The notes under the pieces are model-generated. The model made no database searches, had not been told where the DNA came from, and worked only from the letters and a program-made list of their open reading frames with translations. The position numbers were made by a program, and so were the translations under genes. Shown one piece after another: positions 9,660-20,320 of a DNA stretch of 30,976 nucleotides. Source of the DNA: Chara braunii (lineage: Eukaryota > Streptophyta > Charophyceae > Charales > Characeae); NCBI GenBank assembly GCA_003427395.1, contig BFEA01000562.1:697235-728210 (forward strand), read 5' to 3'. Positions within the stretch are counted from its first letter, which is position 1, and each line of letters starts with the position of its first letter.

Positions 9660-10432
9660 ACGATGTCTCGGTGTTCTTAGCCTATAAGAAAGAAAATTGT
9701 AGGTCTCTAGGTGCAGCAAATCGTATTCGGAAGAGATTTCAACACTGCTACCCAAATGAACCGACCCTCAAACAAACAGATGACATAACATGGGTCTAGG
9801 ATTTTTTGGATGCAAAATGAAAGTCGGATATGAATTTCCGTACTTGGGCAGTACACAAACGACCAAAAATGAAGGGACAATGTGGTCGACCGGGGACGTG
9901 GTTCTTCAGGACGGGCGAAAACTTTCATTCCTTGACAAGCCGTAAGCAGAAATTGGCTGGTATTACCAGTTGGCTACACCAGATGAATCGCAACACCACG
10001 GTTTGTACTAATACTCCCAAGCACGTACTTACTCTGCGAACGGAATACCGGACCAAAGGGTTCCGGGATAAATTCGCTGGGATAACAATTAATAATTTCC
10101 AGCAGGGATCGCATGTGACAGTTTACCGCTAGTTTAGTAGGACATTAGGAACAAGAATGCACTATTAATAGTAAGTAGATCGTTTTGCTAGTCCTCTTCA
10201 ACGCACTTGCTTTGACTGTCGCCCCCAGCCAGCGCTTGCGTTAGCTGGTGATGACAGTCGCCCAATTGTTTATTGGAACGAATGGTGGATCTTGGGGTTG
10301 TAGGTTTGAAGTAGGGAGGGTGGACGGGATGAGACGTACATGACGTGACTTCTGCCTATTCGACATCTCGCGACGTGTTTTTTTTTTGTTGACATGGACT
10401 TTGTCAGTCGAGTATTTGTTTCGATATCTCAC
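9660..10432 (+). repeat. Direct repeat 2 (pLTR-like), coding-like
   Basis: It matches 6350-7142. The best frame, 9830-10132, gives 100 codons: VHKRPKMKGQCGRPGTW, TGENFHSLTSRKQKLAGI, HVLTLRTEYRTKGFRDKF and ITINNFQQGSHVTVYR, then a stop. Before it NDVSVFLAYKKENCRSLG and RIRKRFQHCYPNEPTLK read in the frame that comes from upstream. No known domain is recognised. The repeat ends at TCTCAC and unrelated AT-rich DNA follows. Confidence 0.7.
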
Positions 10433-13274
10433 CTCAAAGAGTTATGAAATAATGATAAATCAATCAATCATAATAAATTAATTAATTTTTAGAAATTAGA
10501 ATGCGATCAATTGATCCATTACAAAATAAAATATACGAGTGTTGTTTCACTAGGGACACTGGTAGATTACCGTTATTCCCAGCAACGACGTCACCCGTCG
10601 AGCTCATTCGCTCTCGCATTTTCTCGTGAAAGGCGAGAACTTTCTTGGCCACGTAACGCAGGAGTTAAACGAAATAAAACAAAGACAATTTGGGAACGAC
10701 GCAAAAGAACCCTGTGAACCACCGAGGCGGGCGTGGTTGCGTCTTCCCTTAGCCGCTCTAGCCAGGTGCGGCAGCCGTACTTCCTGCGGTCCCCTATGAC
10801 ATGATAGGTTCCCGCAGGGCACAACTTACCTCCCTAAGGGGTTGTCACCACCCTTAAAGACGTATCCCTATCGAGCTACTGACCCACATGCGAAAACTCT
10901 TACATGCAATCGCAGAGATAGATCAGCGGAGGGAGTTTTCTCGATTCACTGCAGTATAAGTACGCTTGGTTAAATGCCGAGTGGACCCGAACGCCGTCCG
11001 TCCCTTAGAGCTCTGATCTCCCAAGTACGAAGCAGATGCCAATCGACTAAGACGGTCTTAACCAAGTGTGAAACCCAAAATTAATCCTAGTCCCTTAGAC
11101 GCATAGTTATACGAAAGTAATAACAACCACACATAATTGCATTAATAAGAGTCGACCGTAGTTGACAATAATATACATCCAATCTGAAATGATAACTGAA
11201 AAATTTGAATCGTCATATGGTAAATTCGAAAACACAAAATCGAAATAAAACCCACCACCTCGGGTCGAACTCAACAAAACGAAAAACACCGAACAACCAA
11301 CAAAAAGTTGGATTCGGCAATATCCTCGATGCAACCGACAAGGTACTTAGACTGCCTCAATTCAAACTTTATGAGACGCACCGCCGAAGTGATCCATTCT
11401 ACCTACCGCCAACTTAAGACTAAACACGCATACTCGTCTTCATACATTTATAACCTTCTTTGATGACAAACTGCTTTGTGGATGATTCTTTATCAAGTGC
11501 ATTACTTGAAATGTTGCATGTCTTTCCCTCTTGGAAAAGGTATGAGGTATTCCTCCTCCTCGTCCGAGCACAAAACTCGGATTTCATAAGTCGGACCGTC
11601 TCCATCGAATCGGCAAAGTACCGCCCCGTAGAACGGTCCACTCTGGGTCGATAACAGGGCCGTATCCTAAAGCAATGAAGCCCCACCCAAAATTCTTCCT
11701 AGAGACAAAACATGTCCGCCGCAAGTTTACTTCAATTATTCTTATTTCCTAAGTTCAAGGTAATTTAGACGAAAAGAAGGCAGAGGAGATAAAAAAAACG
11801 ATAATCATTTGGACATGTACATAAAGATGAGGTTATTCGGAATAGAAAAGACTCAACCTCGGGAAAAAATGCTAAATCAATTTAATTTTGTCATCCTTAC
11901 TTAAATCAAATTATTTTTACAACACACTCTTGATTAACCATTTTCAGAACACAGGTTCTTTTGACAAACAAGCAGATGTTGGTAGAAAAAAAATAACTTT
12001 TTTAATCATCACATGCAGACACAATTAACCTCCTTTGGAAGCATTCTTCTACCTACCTACACATCAATCCGAAGAAAACAAGTTGGGAAAAACAAGCAAA
12101 AATCTTATGCCCAAAGTCACACCTCACAATTCACAAGCATGGCATTCACACACTCTACTCTCTCTTTTCTTAATGTTCGAAACAAGGTCAAGCAAAGTGT
12201 AGGTTCATATAGGTGTGATGGGAAGTTGAGTCATACACTGACCTCGAGTGAAGTTTGATCTGACTCACTTAAGCAACCCGAGTAATGCCCTCAATCGAAT
12301 AAAAGATAATCGTCATTGAAACCCAAAATATACGGCGCACAACTCCATAACTTGTGGCCATTCCACTGACCGACGATTCACCTCTTTCTCCAAGCGTCCG
12401 ATCGTGCAACGGTTTGGTCCACTGAGATGTCTGAATGAGATAACCCTCAACGAGGGTGCTCCCATGATAAAGTCCCATGTTGTTCCAACGTACCTGACAG
12501 TCCCAACGCAGTCCCAAATGCACCTTAACCATCAAGGATACTCCCCAACCAACCGCAAGTCCACGCCGCATCAAATCACTGTGCCCGTTCACAATAGCTA
12601 CACCAACCACTCATACCCGAACTGCAAGTTGATCCAAATGGGTCCAAAAATGGTCTCATGTGGTCTGATACCCTCGTCCATAACACCGGATGATCCCCAA
12701 ATACCAACATCGCTCACACTGTGCGCCGCAAAAAACATAAAGGTGGCCCCTGATGAAAACCGCATGTATTGTGACCCCAATGACTACTCCACCGCAGAGG
12801 CCGTGAGTTCTGACAACCTCCATACGGGACGCGCACACTCAAAATAAAGTTGCTGGTGCATGTGCCCAAGGTAAATTCCTCACATCAAGTGAACCAACTG
12901 TCCTGTGCGACGGTACCAATAACTTTGCCCCCTTCGAATGCCGATGACCCGCACAAAATTACAAATAAATAAACAAATAATCCCCCACCGTTCCACTAAA
13001 ACGACACTGTCATCTGGGCCCAAACCGTACACCAGTACTCATGCCGCCGTCGGCTCACACTAGAATGGTCCACCACCACCCCGCACCTGAAAAAGATAAA
13101 TGCGGGACTGTCGCTCGTCGTGCCGTCAAAACCGGTAGCACAATTGTCCAGCAACACTCGCACGTGCTCACACACCACAAAGGAAGGGTCCATTGTGCCG
13201 CAAAATTTTAACAGCAGTGCCCCTCAAAAACCATATTGCCGATGCGCCCAAAATCTTACAGCGTGACCCCACTG
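10433..13274. other. No recognisable gene; unassigned frames at 12269-12847
   Basis: No family-level similarity is recognised on either strand. 10433-10560 is AT-rich with ATTAATTA and AATCAATC repeats. The longest frames overlap on opposite strands near 12404-12847 (plus, 147 codons, Pro/Thr/Asn-rich) and 12269-12610 (minus, 113 codons). On minus the reading can be extended through several frames up to about 12840, so a decayed minus-strand ORF is possible. 12960-13274 leads into repeat copy B. RNA genes were not seen. Confidence 0.45.
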
Positions 13275-13768
13275 AAAATGCCGTCGTCGTTGTGTCGTTA
13301 CCCGGACAACACCTCCCCACTTACAAGGATTGTCGATGCTGCGAGGTAAATCAGGCGGCACCTTCATTCAAAATGTCATCCCTGTTGCCGAAAATTTTGT
13401 GCAGCATGGTTCACCTTCAACATACCATCACTACCGTGCTGCCAAACGGACAACACCTCCCTCCACATTGAAAACCAGGTGCTGCCGTACAACCAAATAG
13501 ACAACACCTCCCCGACGTGTGCTGCTTGCCGTACAACCAGACCCATGGCGCAACCTACCAGTCGTAGCACCAGCGCAGCGGCGGGGCAGTGAGCTCCCTT
13601 CCTTTGGCTATGACCGACATTGACCGCCCTTCTCAATCTCTCTTCTTCCCTGCAGACCTTCGCCAGCAGCTTCGCCCCTCACAATGTGATGAAGTTCATT
13701 TGCACTTGAAGTGCAAGTGAGCAGCACCACAACCTCAACAAGTGTGAGGCAAGTGTGGGTGCTGCCGA

Positions 13769-13778
13769 CTTTTATAGC
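13769..13778 (-). promoter_or_regulatory. TATA-like box in repeat copy B
   Basis: The minus strand reads GCTATAAAAG followed by GTCGGC, at the place matching 754-763 in copy A. Confidence 0.4.
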
Positions 13779-14444
13779 GAGTTGAAGACTGTGGGAAGCA
13801 GCTTTGCCCACAGTAAAAAAATTGAAACTGGTCTGGGCCCTTGATTATGATTACGAGCCATAATCCTTGATGTTCCCTTAGGGGAACCAAGGTCATTCAA
13901 TCCCTGAAGCATCTGGTCTTCCAGTTAGGCCACATGCTTTAGGGAATGGTTGTACCCAACCATTACCGAGCCTGTTGAAAAAAAAACCGAAAAAAACTCA
14001 ACCCCACTTACACTCACACCCTCACCTTGCCATTACCACGGCCACGTACGTGACCGTTTTCTTTTTTCTTTTTACCTTTTTTTTTTTTTTTTAACTTCTT
14101 CATTTTATTTTTACTTTTTTTTTCGTGAAGGGGCTGCTCATTATTAAAAAATGAACGAGTGTGCCCCCTCCTCTCTACAATCATTCCACATTGTCAACTA
14201 GGGCCAAGTTCAACAATTTTTTTCCCCCCTTCCCTTTCACACCTGCATCTAACAAAGGGGGAGTGCCAAATCCAGCCACCCGTTTGCAGCCCATTCTCAA
14301 GCGAACGAGTGTGGACGATGCTCTTAATGACAAGAAGAGTTGACTTCGAAATATCAAAAAAAACGTCGCTATAAACGCTTGACTGCCACCAGCTTGTTAC
14401 CCCGGTGGTGACTTCTCCATCACCTCTAGCTTCAAGTCCCAATT

Positions 14445-14469
14445 CCACGGATCTGTTGCCAGATCGTGG
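14445..14469 (-). promoter_or_regulatory. Hairpin with primer-binding-site-like TGGCAACAG
   Basis: CCACGGATCTG and CAGATCGTGG form a stem of about ten pairs around TTGC. On minus this gives TGGCAACAGATCCGTGG, which starts with TGG as LTR-element primer-binding sites do. Copy A keeps TGGCAATAGATTCGTGG at about 1462-1478. The cognate tRNA was not identified, so the role is a guess. Confidence 0.3.
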
Positions 14470-14767
14470 AAAGATACATGGCCATTCGGATTCCCTTTTT
14501 CAGTGAGAGCGTGAAGGGGAATCTACTAAAATTCAAAAGAAATCTAAAATGAAAACTACAAAAATCTATGAAAAAAAAAAAGAAGAAAATAGTGTTTTTT
14601 TTTCTTTTCCTTACTGCAGCCCGTTTATAGAAATAAATCGGCGCATTGCAAACTATATGAGCTCATCTAGGTGAAAAGGTGGGGGGGGGATCTAAGAGAA
14701 AAAAATCTAAAGGAAAATCTAAAAGAAAATCTATCAAAAAAAGAAGAAGAAAAAAGAAAAGCAAGGG

Positions 14768-14775
14768 ACTTACCT
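14768..14775 (-). promoter_or_regulatory. Conserved 5' splice-site-like AGGTAAGT (B)
   Basis: The minus strand reads AGGTAAGT after AAAACGGGCAGCATCAG, followed by TTTTC-rich DNA with TAGATTTT repeats, as in copies A and C. Confidence 0.45.
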
Positions 14776-14950
14776 CTGATGCTGCCCGTTTTCAACGCTG
14801 CCTTTTTGGGTAGAAACGCCCTGCTGCTTCAGTGTCCGCCATCTGGCGGTTTGCTTTAGTCTTTTTTTTTTTTTTTTTTTTTTCGTTTGAGTCGTTGGCC
14901 GAAAGTTAATGGTCACGTCGCATAGCACCCCTGCGATCTGTTGGAATGCA

Positions 14951-15290
14951 CAAACGGTTAACAGGTACCCTCACTTTTCACCCCTAAGGTAACCTTCACC
15001 ACCCTGAAAAGTGTAGTGGGGATCATGTTTTTTTTTTTTTTTTTTTTTTTTTTTTTCTGTTTTTTTTTTGGTCAAGGTCTATATGTGCCAAGTTTGGTGT
15101 TTGTTGGGTTCCTGGAGAAGGTTGTTTTCAGCAGTGGTGAAAATTGCGAAAATCGACAAATCGAAATGTTGGTGAAATTTCATGAAAGTGCATTTTTGGC
15201 TTGTATGTTATTATTATTTTTTTTCATTTTTTTTCTTACAATATGTTAGTAAGAAGTGCACTCTACAGATTGGTGTAAAGTATGGTTAGG
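14951..15290. mobile_element. Copy B-specific insertion with long T runs
   Basis: Copy A lacks this stretch: A reads from AATGCA directly to the B-box block, while B has about 340 bp between them. It holds the inverted pair CACTTTTCA/TGAAAAGTG (about 14973 and 15003), a T run of more than 25 at 15029-15056 and a second T run. Element type is unknown. No clear termini or duplication are seen. Confidence 0.45.
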
Positions 15291-15348
15291 AGACTTGAGT
15301 TCGAGTCCACATGAACTCGACAAAAAACTTATTATTATTTTTTTTTAA

Positions 15349-15396
15349 TGATTTATGCGTGTCATCCTTACGCAGGGGCTATGCCTCATCCGCGCA
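15349..15396 (-). ncRNA. U6 snRNA-derived segment (copy B)
   Basis: The minus strand holds AAGGATGACACGCATAAATC, identical to U6 over 20 nt, preceded by GGATGAGGCATAGCCCCTGCGT, which matches GATTAGCATGGCCCCTGCGC with small changes. This is the U6 central region and internal stem-loop. The 5' end of U6 and the ACAGAGA box are absent. The sequence then enters an A-rich stretch in place of the U6 3' end. Confidence 0.85.
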
Positions 15397-15454
15397 ACGG
15401 TTTAAGGTCGTGTGGTCTCGCAGATTGCGCGACCGAATTCGGTTGCGTCGAACT

Positions 15455-15529
15455 TTTTGCCCCCACGGGCGCTTCGACCCCCGTATCTACGACATGTTAG
15501 GCTAGTGAGTTACCTACTGGCTAGCTCCT
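15455..15529 (-). ncRNA. tRNA-like module, 3' arm lost (copy B)
   Basis: On minus AGGAGCTAGCCAGTAGGT gives an A-box-like start, and GGGGGTCGAAGC gives a weak B-box-like motif further on. Relative to copy A about 37 bp holding the 3' acceptor-like arm and the T run are missing. A TTATTATAGAA box lies about 30 bp upstream. Confidence 0.4.
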
Positions 15530-15712
15530 ATCACGTCATGATAGTGGTAACTCTTCTATAATAAGAGATTGCCTGCTCACCGGGCCACCCTCCACGAGAC
15601 CCGCAGGCTCAATAGTTTACGCATGCAGGTCAACCCCTTCCTGTTTTGTTGGCTAGGCACCGAGCCCCTTGGCCAGGCGCCCTGCCCTCACTATCTCGCA
15701 ACTGGTTCGCAC

Positions 15713-15740
15713 CCGACCTTAATAAAAATACTAAGGTCGG
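15713..15740. repeat. Conserved hairpin CCGACCTTA / TAAGGTCGG
   Basis: A nine-pair stem with a ten-base AT loop. Copy A keeps it at about 4273-4300 with one or two changes. It lies upstream of the TATA-like box on minus. Confidence 0.6.
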
Positions 15741-15802
15741 ATGCAACCTTTTATCCGCTTTGTTGAGTCGCAGCCTTGACGACCGCGTACTCATTCAACC
15801 CA

Positions 15803-16770
15803 GGATCGATCTCAAGTCTGGGTACCACCAAATTGCATCCGCAAGGTTTTTTCCAAGATTGATCTCAAGTCTAGGTACCACCAGATTGAAGTCGAACTTG
15901 CAGACCAGCACAAGACTGCATCCAAAACTCGCAATGGACTTTACAAATTCACTATAATGCCTTTTTGTCTCACGAACACAACAACCACCTTCAAAGTCTT
16001 ATAGAAAAGGTCCTCAGCGAACAGATTGGTCGATTTATGGTTGTGTATCTTGACGAGAAACACATGAACCACCTTGAGGAAAAACGACAGCTCCATCTCA
16101 ACTTAGAGAAATCTGAGTTTGGGAGGGACATCGTCATCTATTTTAGGCACCGGTTGTCTGTTGCAGACCTTGAGCCTGAGGCAACCAAGGTCGAGGTCAT
16201 ACACAAGTGGCCTTAACCCACGAACGTCCATGAATTGCATTCATTTATTGGTCTTGCATTATACCATCGGAAGTTTGTACCCCAATTTTCTATCATTGCT
16301 CGCCCGTTGTTTAAACTAACAAGCAAGAATGTAACTTACACGTGGGATGCGGCATACCAGACTGCTTTTCAAGTCTTAAAAGAGGTCTCGAAAAATTATC
16401 TTCTGCTCCTCGTTGCAAATTATAAGCTCCCGTTCGTAGTCACTACGGATGTGAGCTAATACGGGATTGGCGCAGTGCTGCTATAAGATGATGGTGATGA
16501 CTTGCGTCCGTTCGAGTACTACAACAAATGCATGCCCAATGAAAAGGTAGCTACTTCCACCTAAATGCGCGAGCTTTATGCTTTGCGTGAGTCATTGAAC
16601 GTCATTTCAAGGTCTTCTCAGATCATGTGACCTTGAAATGGATCAAGGAGAGAACTACCTTGTCTCCTACATTGACTCGCTGGTTCCATGATATTGATAT
16701 TTTTTATTTTGAATTAATACACAAAAAATGTTGTAATTATCGAGTTGCCGATGCATCATCTCGTCACCCT
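15803..16770 (+). pseudogene. pol: Ty3/gypsy reverse transcriptase and RNase H, broken
   Basis: This would copy element RNA into DNA. KIDLKSRYHQIEVELADQHK (about 15855-15915) is RT motif region 2. After a frameshift near 15960-15990, FMVVYLDEKHMNHLEE follows: the YLDD box is YLDE at 16046-16057 and about 17 residues after it are missing. HLNLEKSEFGRD, then a stop, then SFIGLALYHRKFVPQFS and KNVTYTWDAAYQTAF complete the RT connection. RNase H begins with VVTTDVS (D kept), a stop, then YGIGAVLL; a deletion and frameshift near 16610 precede FSDHVTLKWIKERT and VADASSRHPRY. The 5' edge starts inside RT next to repeat B, so gag and protease are absent. Stops and shifts show it is dead. Confidence 0.9.
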
Positions 16771-18277
16771 AGGTATATGACTTGCCTTATGAATTCCTAC
16801 GCCCTTCGGAAAAAAACTGAAGGAGAGTTGACCCCAACAATCAGCTTGATTTTCACGAATGTGAAGGTCTGGTTTTCCAACGCTATGGAAAAAATGACCG
16901 TTTGTGTGTACCCAACCATGAGTCTCTCCGCACACACTTCTTGGATTTGGCCCACGGTTGGAGTTAACACTTCGACATTGCAAGAACCTATGGAAACCTA
17001 TTGCAACAATTTGACTGATGTATCAGCTGAAAAGTTTGTGGTTGAGTGTCAAGTTTGTCAATGACTCAAACCATCGACGCAAAAACCCATGGGGCTTCTC
17101 AAACCTCTTCCCATTCCCGACGGTCCCAGAGACTCTGTATCCATCGACTTTACATATATGGGAAAGACAAGTAAGAATGACTATTCCCCCAAGTGATGAT
17201 GATTGTTGACCGTTTTTCCAAATTCTTAAATCGGATTCTATTGCCATCTCATGCCCCTACTGAACTCGTGATCCATGAGTTCCACTAGAAGTACATTCTG
17301 CAGTGCATGACCTCGAAAACCCTTGTGAGTGATCGAGACCCGCACTTCATAATTATTGACAGAAAGGATTTCACGTCCCAACTCCCTGGCCTCAAACTGA
17401 AGATGACATCTGGTCGGCATCCCGAAGCCAACAGTTTGACTGAAGAAATTAACCGTACTGTGTTTCAGCTTCTCTATGCCTTAATTATCTCAGATCAGGA
17501 AACATGGGATGAAGAGATGTATTCAGTCAAGGGGTAATACAACAACTTCATTCATTCTTCCACCGGCATAACGCCAAATAGGCTGCATTACAGTTGGAGT
17601 TCTGCAATCCCCTCTCGTACTTATTCCGCGAACAACTGACGGATTTGACACCTAGCAGGTCTGGCTTCAACGCCATGTATGATCGCTTGCTCAAGGTTGT
17701 AATTGCAGTAATGACCAAGCGACAACACGCCATGATCACTCATGTGAACAAGACGCACATACCTTCGACTATCGAAGTGGGAAGTTATGTCTCGGTCAAG
17801 ATATCGAAATTTTCGGAGGAAGAAGGGGTGTCATGCAAACTTCTTCCTCTTTATTATGGCCCGTGGGAAGTCCTGGGCGTGATTGGTGATGTTGTTGAGC
17901 CTCCTCATCTGCGCACGTACCCAGTCTTTCACGCATCAAAGTTGTTTCTATATAGTGGTGCTAAATCCTTTGAATATCGTGAGAACATGATCCCTTGTGT
18001 AAGCAATGGTGATTATGAGATATATAGAATTAAAAGTCACATTGGCGATGTAACAGATAATATCAAGTCCATTTCATGTACTACCCGTTGAATGATCTCT
18101 ACTGGATCTCTAAGATGGAACTGTTCTGCAACACACCTCGCATTGTGAAAGCAGACGAACGACAAATAACTTTCGATGCTGTTCCCAAAATCTCTGCAAA
18201 ACTCACTGCCACTGACTACTCACGACATCTCTTTTCTATATTCACTAATGACGTGGTTGTCAGGGACTCAGAATGAG
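16771..18277 (+). pseudogene. pol: Ty3/gypsy integrase with chromodomain-like tail, broken
   Basis: Integrase inserts element cDNA into the chromosome. The HHCC zinc finger is split: a His-rich part (LLDLAHG, stop, HFDIARTYGNLLQQF, near 16940-17020) and CQVCQ at about 17050 lie in different frames. The catalytic core shows DSVSIDFTYMG, then LVSDRDPHF (D at 17331-17333), then HPEANSLTEEINRT (E at 17442-17444), a D-about 36-E spacing. SSTGITPNRLHY follows a stop at 17535. 17594-18091 is open for 165 codons with a GPW-type motif (YYGPWEVLGV) and LRTYPVFHASKL. DYEIYRIKSHIGDVTDN and, after a frame change, YWISKMELFCNTPRIV resemble a chromodomain, as in chromoviruses. The reading ends just before the polypurine tract. 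Confidence 0.88.
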
Positions 18278-18308
18278 TGACTCCCTCGAAGGGACCCCAC
18301 TCTTGACT

Positions 18309-18317
18309 GGAGGGTAG
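18309..18317 (+). promoter_or_regulatory. Polypurine tract of element 1
   Basis: GGAGGGTAG lies directly before the LTR start TGTAAGGACC. Element 2 has GAGGGGGGGTAG at the same place on the minus strand. It would prime plus-strand DNA synthesis. Confidence 0.7.
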
Positions 18318-19631
18318 TGTAAGGACCTGCCAAACACGGAGTGAAACATACAACTGATTTATCAGTTTTGCCAATGAAATGTATGCCTTGCTGAGTTTCC
18401 CACTTGTTGCTGAGTTTTTTAAGTTCGAGTAAGTGCGTGCGTGCTGGACTGCATGCCTATCTGAGTGCTTATTGGTTTGAGTGTGTGTGTGTGACCAGGA
18501 AGGGTACTCGTCCGTGTGTAGGGTCCGAAGGGCCGATACATACATGTGGCTGTGACATTGAGGGGTGCAGAGGGGGAAACACTCAAGTGGCGGGAAAAAA
18601 AGCCCGTGACACTTGGAGCAATGGAAAAACACTCAAGTAGCAGCTAGGCCAGTACCACACCAAGTAGAGGTAGATGTGTTGAGTACTCGAGGCTGAGCAA
18701 AAGTTTTAGAGGCCTAGCAGTTGCAGGGTAGACCTAGCCGGGTACCAGTCCAAGTCGTATGAGCCTAGGGCCTGTACGGGCAATATCAGAGTCTGCAATG
18801 ATGTTTCCCTCCCAAAGGGAGGAGATATCGGTTGCTTGGAGGTCGCGTGGCCTGAAAGTCACCGCCCAAGAGGCAAGCAGGTCGCTGTATCTCTAGGAGG
18901 AGCACCTCGCTCCTCCTCATTTTCAGTGTTTAAGTTCAACGACACACTGGTTGGAGCGCTGGCGGCTGGAGCCGCGCTGTTTGGGAAGGAGTGTCAAACT
19001 CCCCACCTCGGCTACGGTGGAGGAGCACGGGCTGGAGGAGGAGGAAGCCAAGGACTAGGAAGGGGGAGCGCCGAGGGCACTTACCTAGCTATGGTGGTTG
19101 CCATCTTCATCACCTTGGTGACACTGCATCTGGAAAGCCCCAGTTGGGGCAGAGCTACACCAAAAAGCTTTGAGGCAGAGTCAGTCACGATGGCCTGAGC
19201 TAGAGCAGTCATAGCTGCTTTGAGTTGTCTTTTGCACATCAAGGCAAGGCCCTAGCAGTCTACTATAGCCTCGACCTTCAGGAAGAGGATGGAGAAGGGT
19301 GAGTCTGGGTGACCATGGCTATGATGGACCTCATGTTGTACATGCAATAGAAGAGGGGTTCAAATATTGATTCTGATTCAGCCATTCAATACTATTGTTA
19401 ATTTTATTATTTGAATAAGAGGGGAGGAGGAAAGGAGGAGGAAAGTGGTTGGCGAAAAGAGGGGAATTATCATTGGTCTTTGCTGGTGTACATCTTCTTC
19501 TTCTTCTTTGTTTTACCTTTTTTTTCCTCTTTCTCTCTCTCTCCTCTCAAGTTCATTCATTTGTTTTTGCAATTGGATGGAATTGTACTTTCTCATGAAT
19601 GTGTACTTCTAAATCGGTCAGGATCATAACA
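18318..19631 (+). repeat. 3' LTR of element 1
   Basis: It begins TGTAAGGACCTGCCAAA and ends about ...GATCATAACA, giving TG...CA ends and a length near 1.3 kb. It aligns along its length with 22185-23813 in reverse complement. It has GT- and GA-rich stretches and no clear coding frame; the frame at 18836-19198 is Gly/Ala-rich and is not kept in element 2. Confidence 0.8.
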
Positions 19632-20320
19632 CTCCAAAAGTGCTACAAAGAGTTGAAGGAAATTTGTAAGCTTTGAGCACGTGGTAAATATAAGGTAGGG
19701 TTTCAGTGTGGGTGAAACCCCAATGGTGATTCCATATTGCATGGCTGTCAAGGACATAGCAACAGATGTATGAGGGCTATCCAAAGAGGTAGAAAGATGA
19801 AACAAATACCAATTCTTGCAGCACATTGCCAAATTGTGCAATATTATGCCCAAAAGGACAATGACAAAGTGTTGTTGAAGATGTTGCGAGAAGGCATGCG
19901 TAGACCAAAGTGAACGTGGTTGGCTGGCTCACATGATTGAAGGACGAGAAATACCAACTGTTCAACTTTTGAGAAAAAGATGAGAAAAAAGTAGATAAAG
20001 AATGTCGAGCCTAACAACTTTTCATACTTGTCAATGTACTCATCAACTTCGATTGCCAGCGATTGGAGCGCATTAGCAGTTTCCCCATTCAAGTGATACG
20101 TCGAGCCTTATTGAAAAAGGTTGCGAGGCTATCATCATAGATGATATACTATACTTAGTCTAATGATTGTAGTCAACAAATACAATATGACCACTGACAA
20201 GATCATAACAATACGACAAGGTTCTGCGACATTCGCAATTTGAGGAGTTGGGTAACGTAAAGCCAGGAATAACACTCAACACCACTTCAGTTAACAATAT
20301 AATATGTATATATAGTATGT
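19632..20320. other. Spacer between LTR and foldback elements
   Basis: No gene is recognised. On minus at about 20010-20092 a short frame reads NGETANALQSLAIEVDEYI and DKYEKLLGS, an amphipathic-helix-like piece that could be a retroelement gag fragment, but it is too short to assign. The rest shows no hallmark. Confidence 0.4.

Larger units (their letters stand above)
6350..10432 (+). mobile_element. Decayed GIY-YIG/SAP element with flanking direct repeats
   Basis: Two direct repeats of about 0.8 kb (6350-7142 and 9660-10432) flank about 2.5 kb of degraded coding DNA: zinc-knuckle and coiled-coil/SAP-like region (7290-8493), GIY-YIG-like region (8587-9061) and a basic C-terminal region (9062-9560). 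GIY-YIG nucleases joined to retroelements are known from Penelope-like elements, which often carry LTR-like direct repeats made by partial tandem insertion. I find no reverse transcriptase here, so the assignment is provisional. It could also be a different GIY-YIG-carrying transposon. Repeat edges were placed by eye and no clear target-site duplication was found. Confidence 0.55.
13275..15803 (-). repeat. Repeat family copy B
   Basis: Collinear with copy A (278-1487 plus 3300-4358), without the LINE-like insert but with its own 340-bp insertion at about 14951-15290. Read on minus it carries a TATA-like box, tRNA-like and U6-like blocks, AGGTAAGT, a pyrimidine tract with TTTTAGAT repeats, a TGGCAACAG primer-binding-site-like motif inside a hairpin, and then the 1.2-kb distal part. 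Its right edge at about 15803 abuts the gypsy reverse transcriptase sequence. It is probably a non-autonomous retroelement or a large LTR fragment. No complete protein-coding frame was identified. Confidence 0.75.
15803..19631 (+). mobile_element. Gypsy/chromovirus-like element 1 (5' truncated)
   Basis: It consists of RT, RNase H, integrase and a chromodomain-like tail, a polypurine tract and a 3' LTR in plus orientation. Order RT-RNaseH-INT is diagnostic of Ty3/gypsy. The 5' LTR, gag and protease are missing from the window next to repeat copy B. Its LTR matches that of element 2 (22185-23813), so both belong to one family. Confidence 0.85.

Noticed and set aside
12404-12847. 147-codon plus-strand frame as a real gene
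   Set aside because: Biased composition, no family recognised, and a similarly long frame on the opposite strand. Kept only as part of an unassigned region.
15016-15249. Phe-rich hydrophobic frame as a membrane peptide
   Set aside because: It is made by T homopolymer runs in a copy-specific insertion.
18836-19198. 120-codon Gly/Ala-rich frame as a host gene
   Set aside because: It lies wholly inside an LTR and is not kept in the second LTR.
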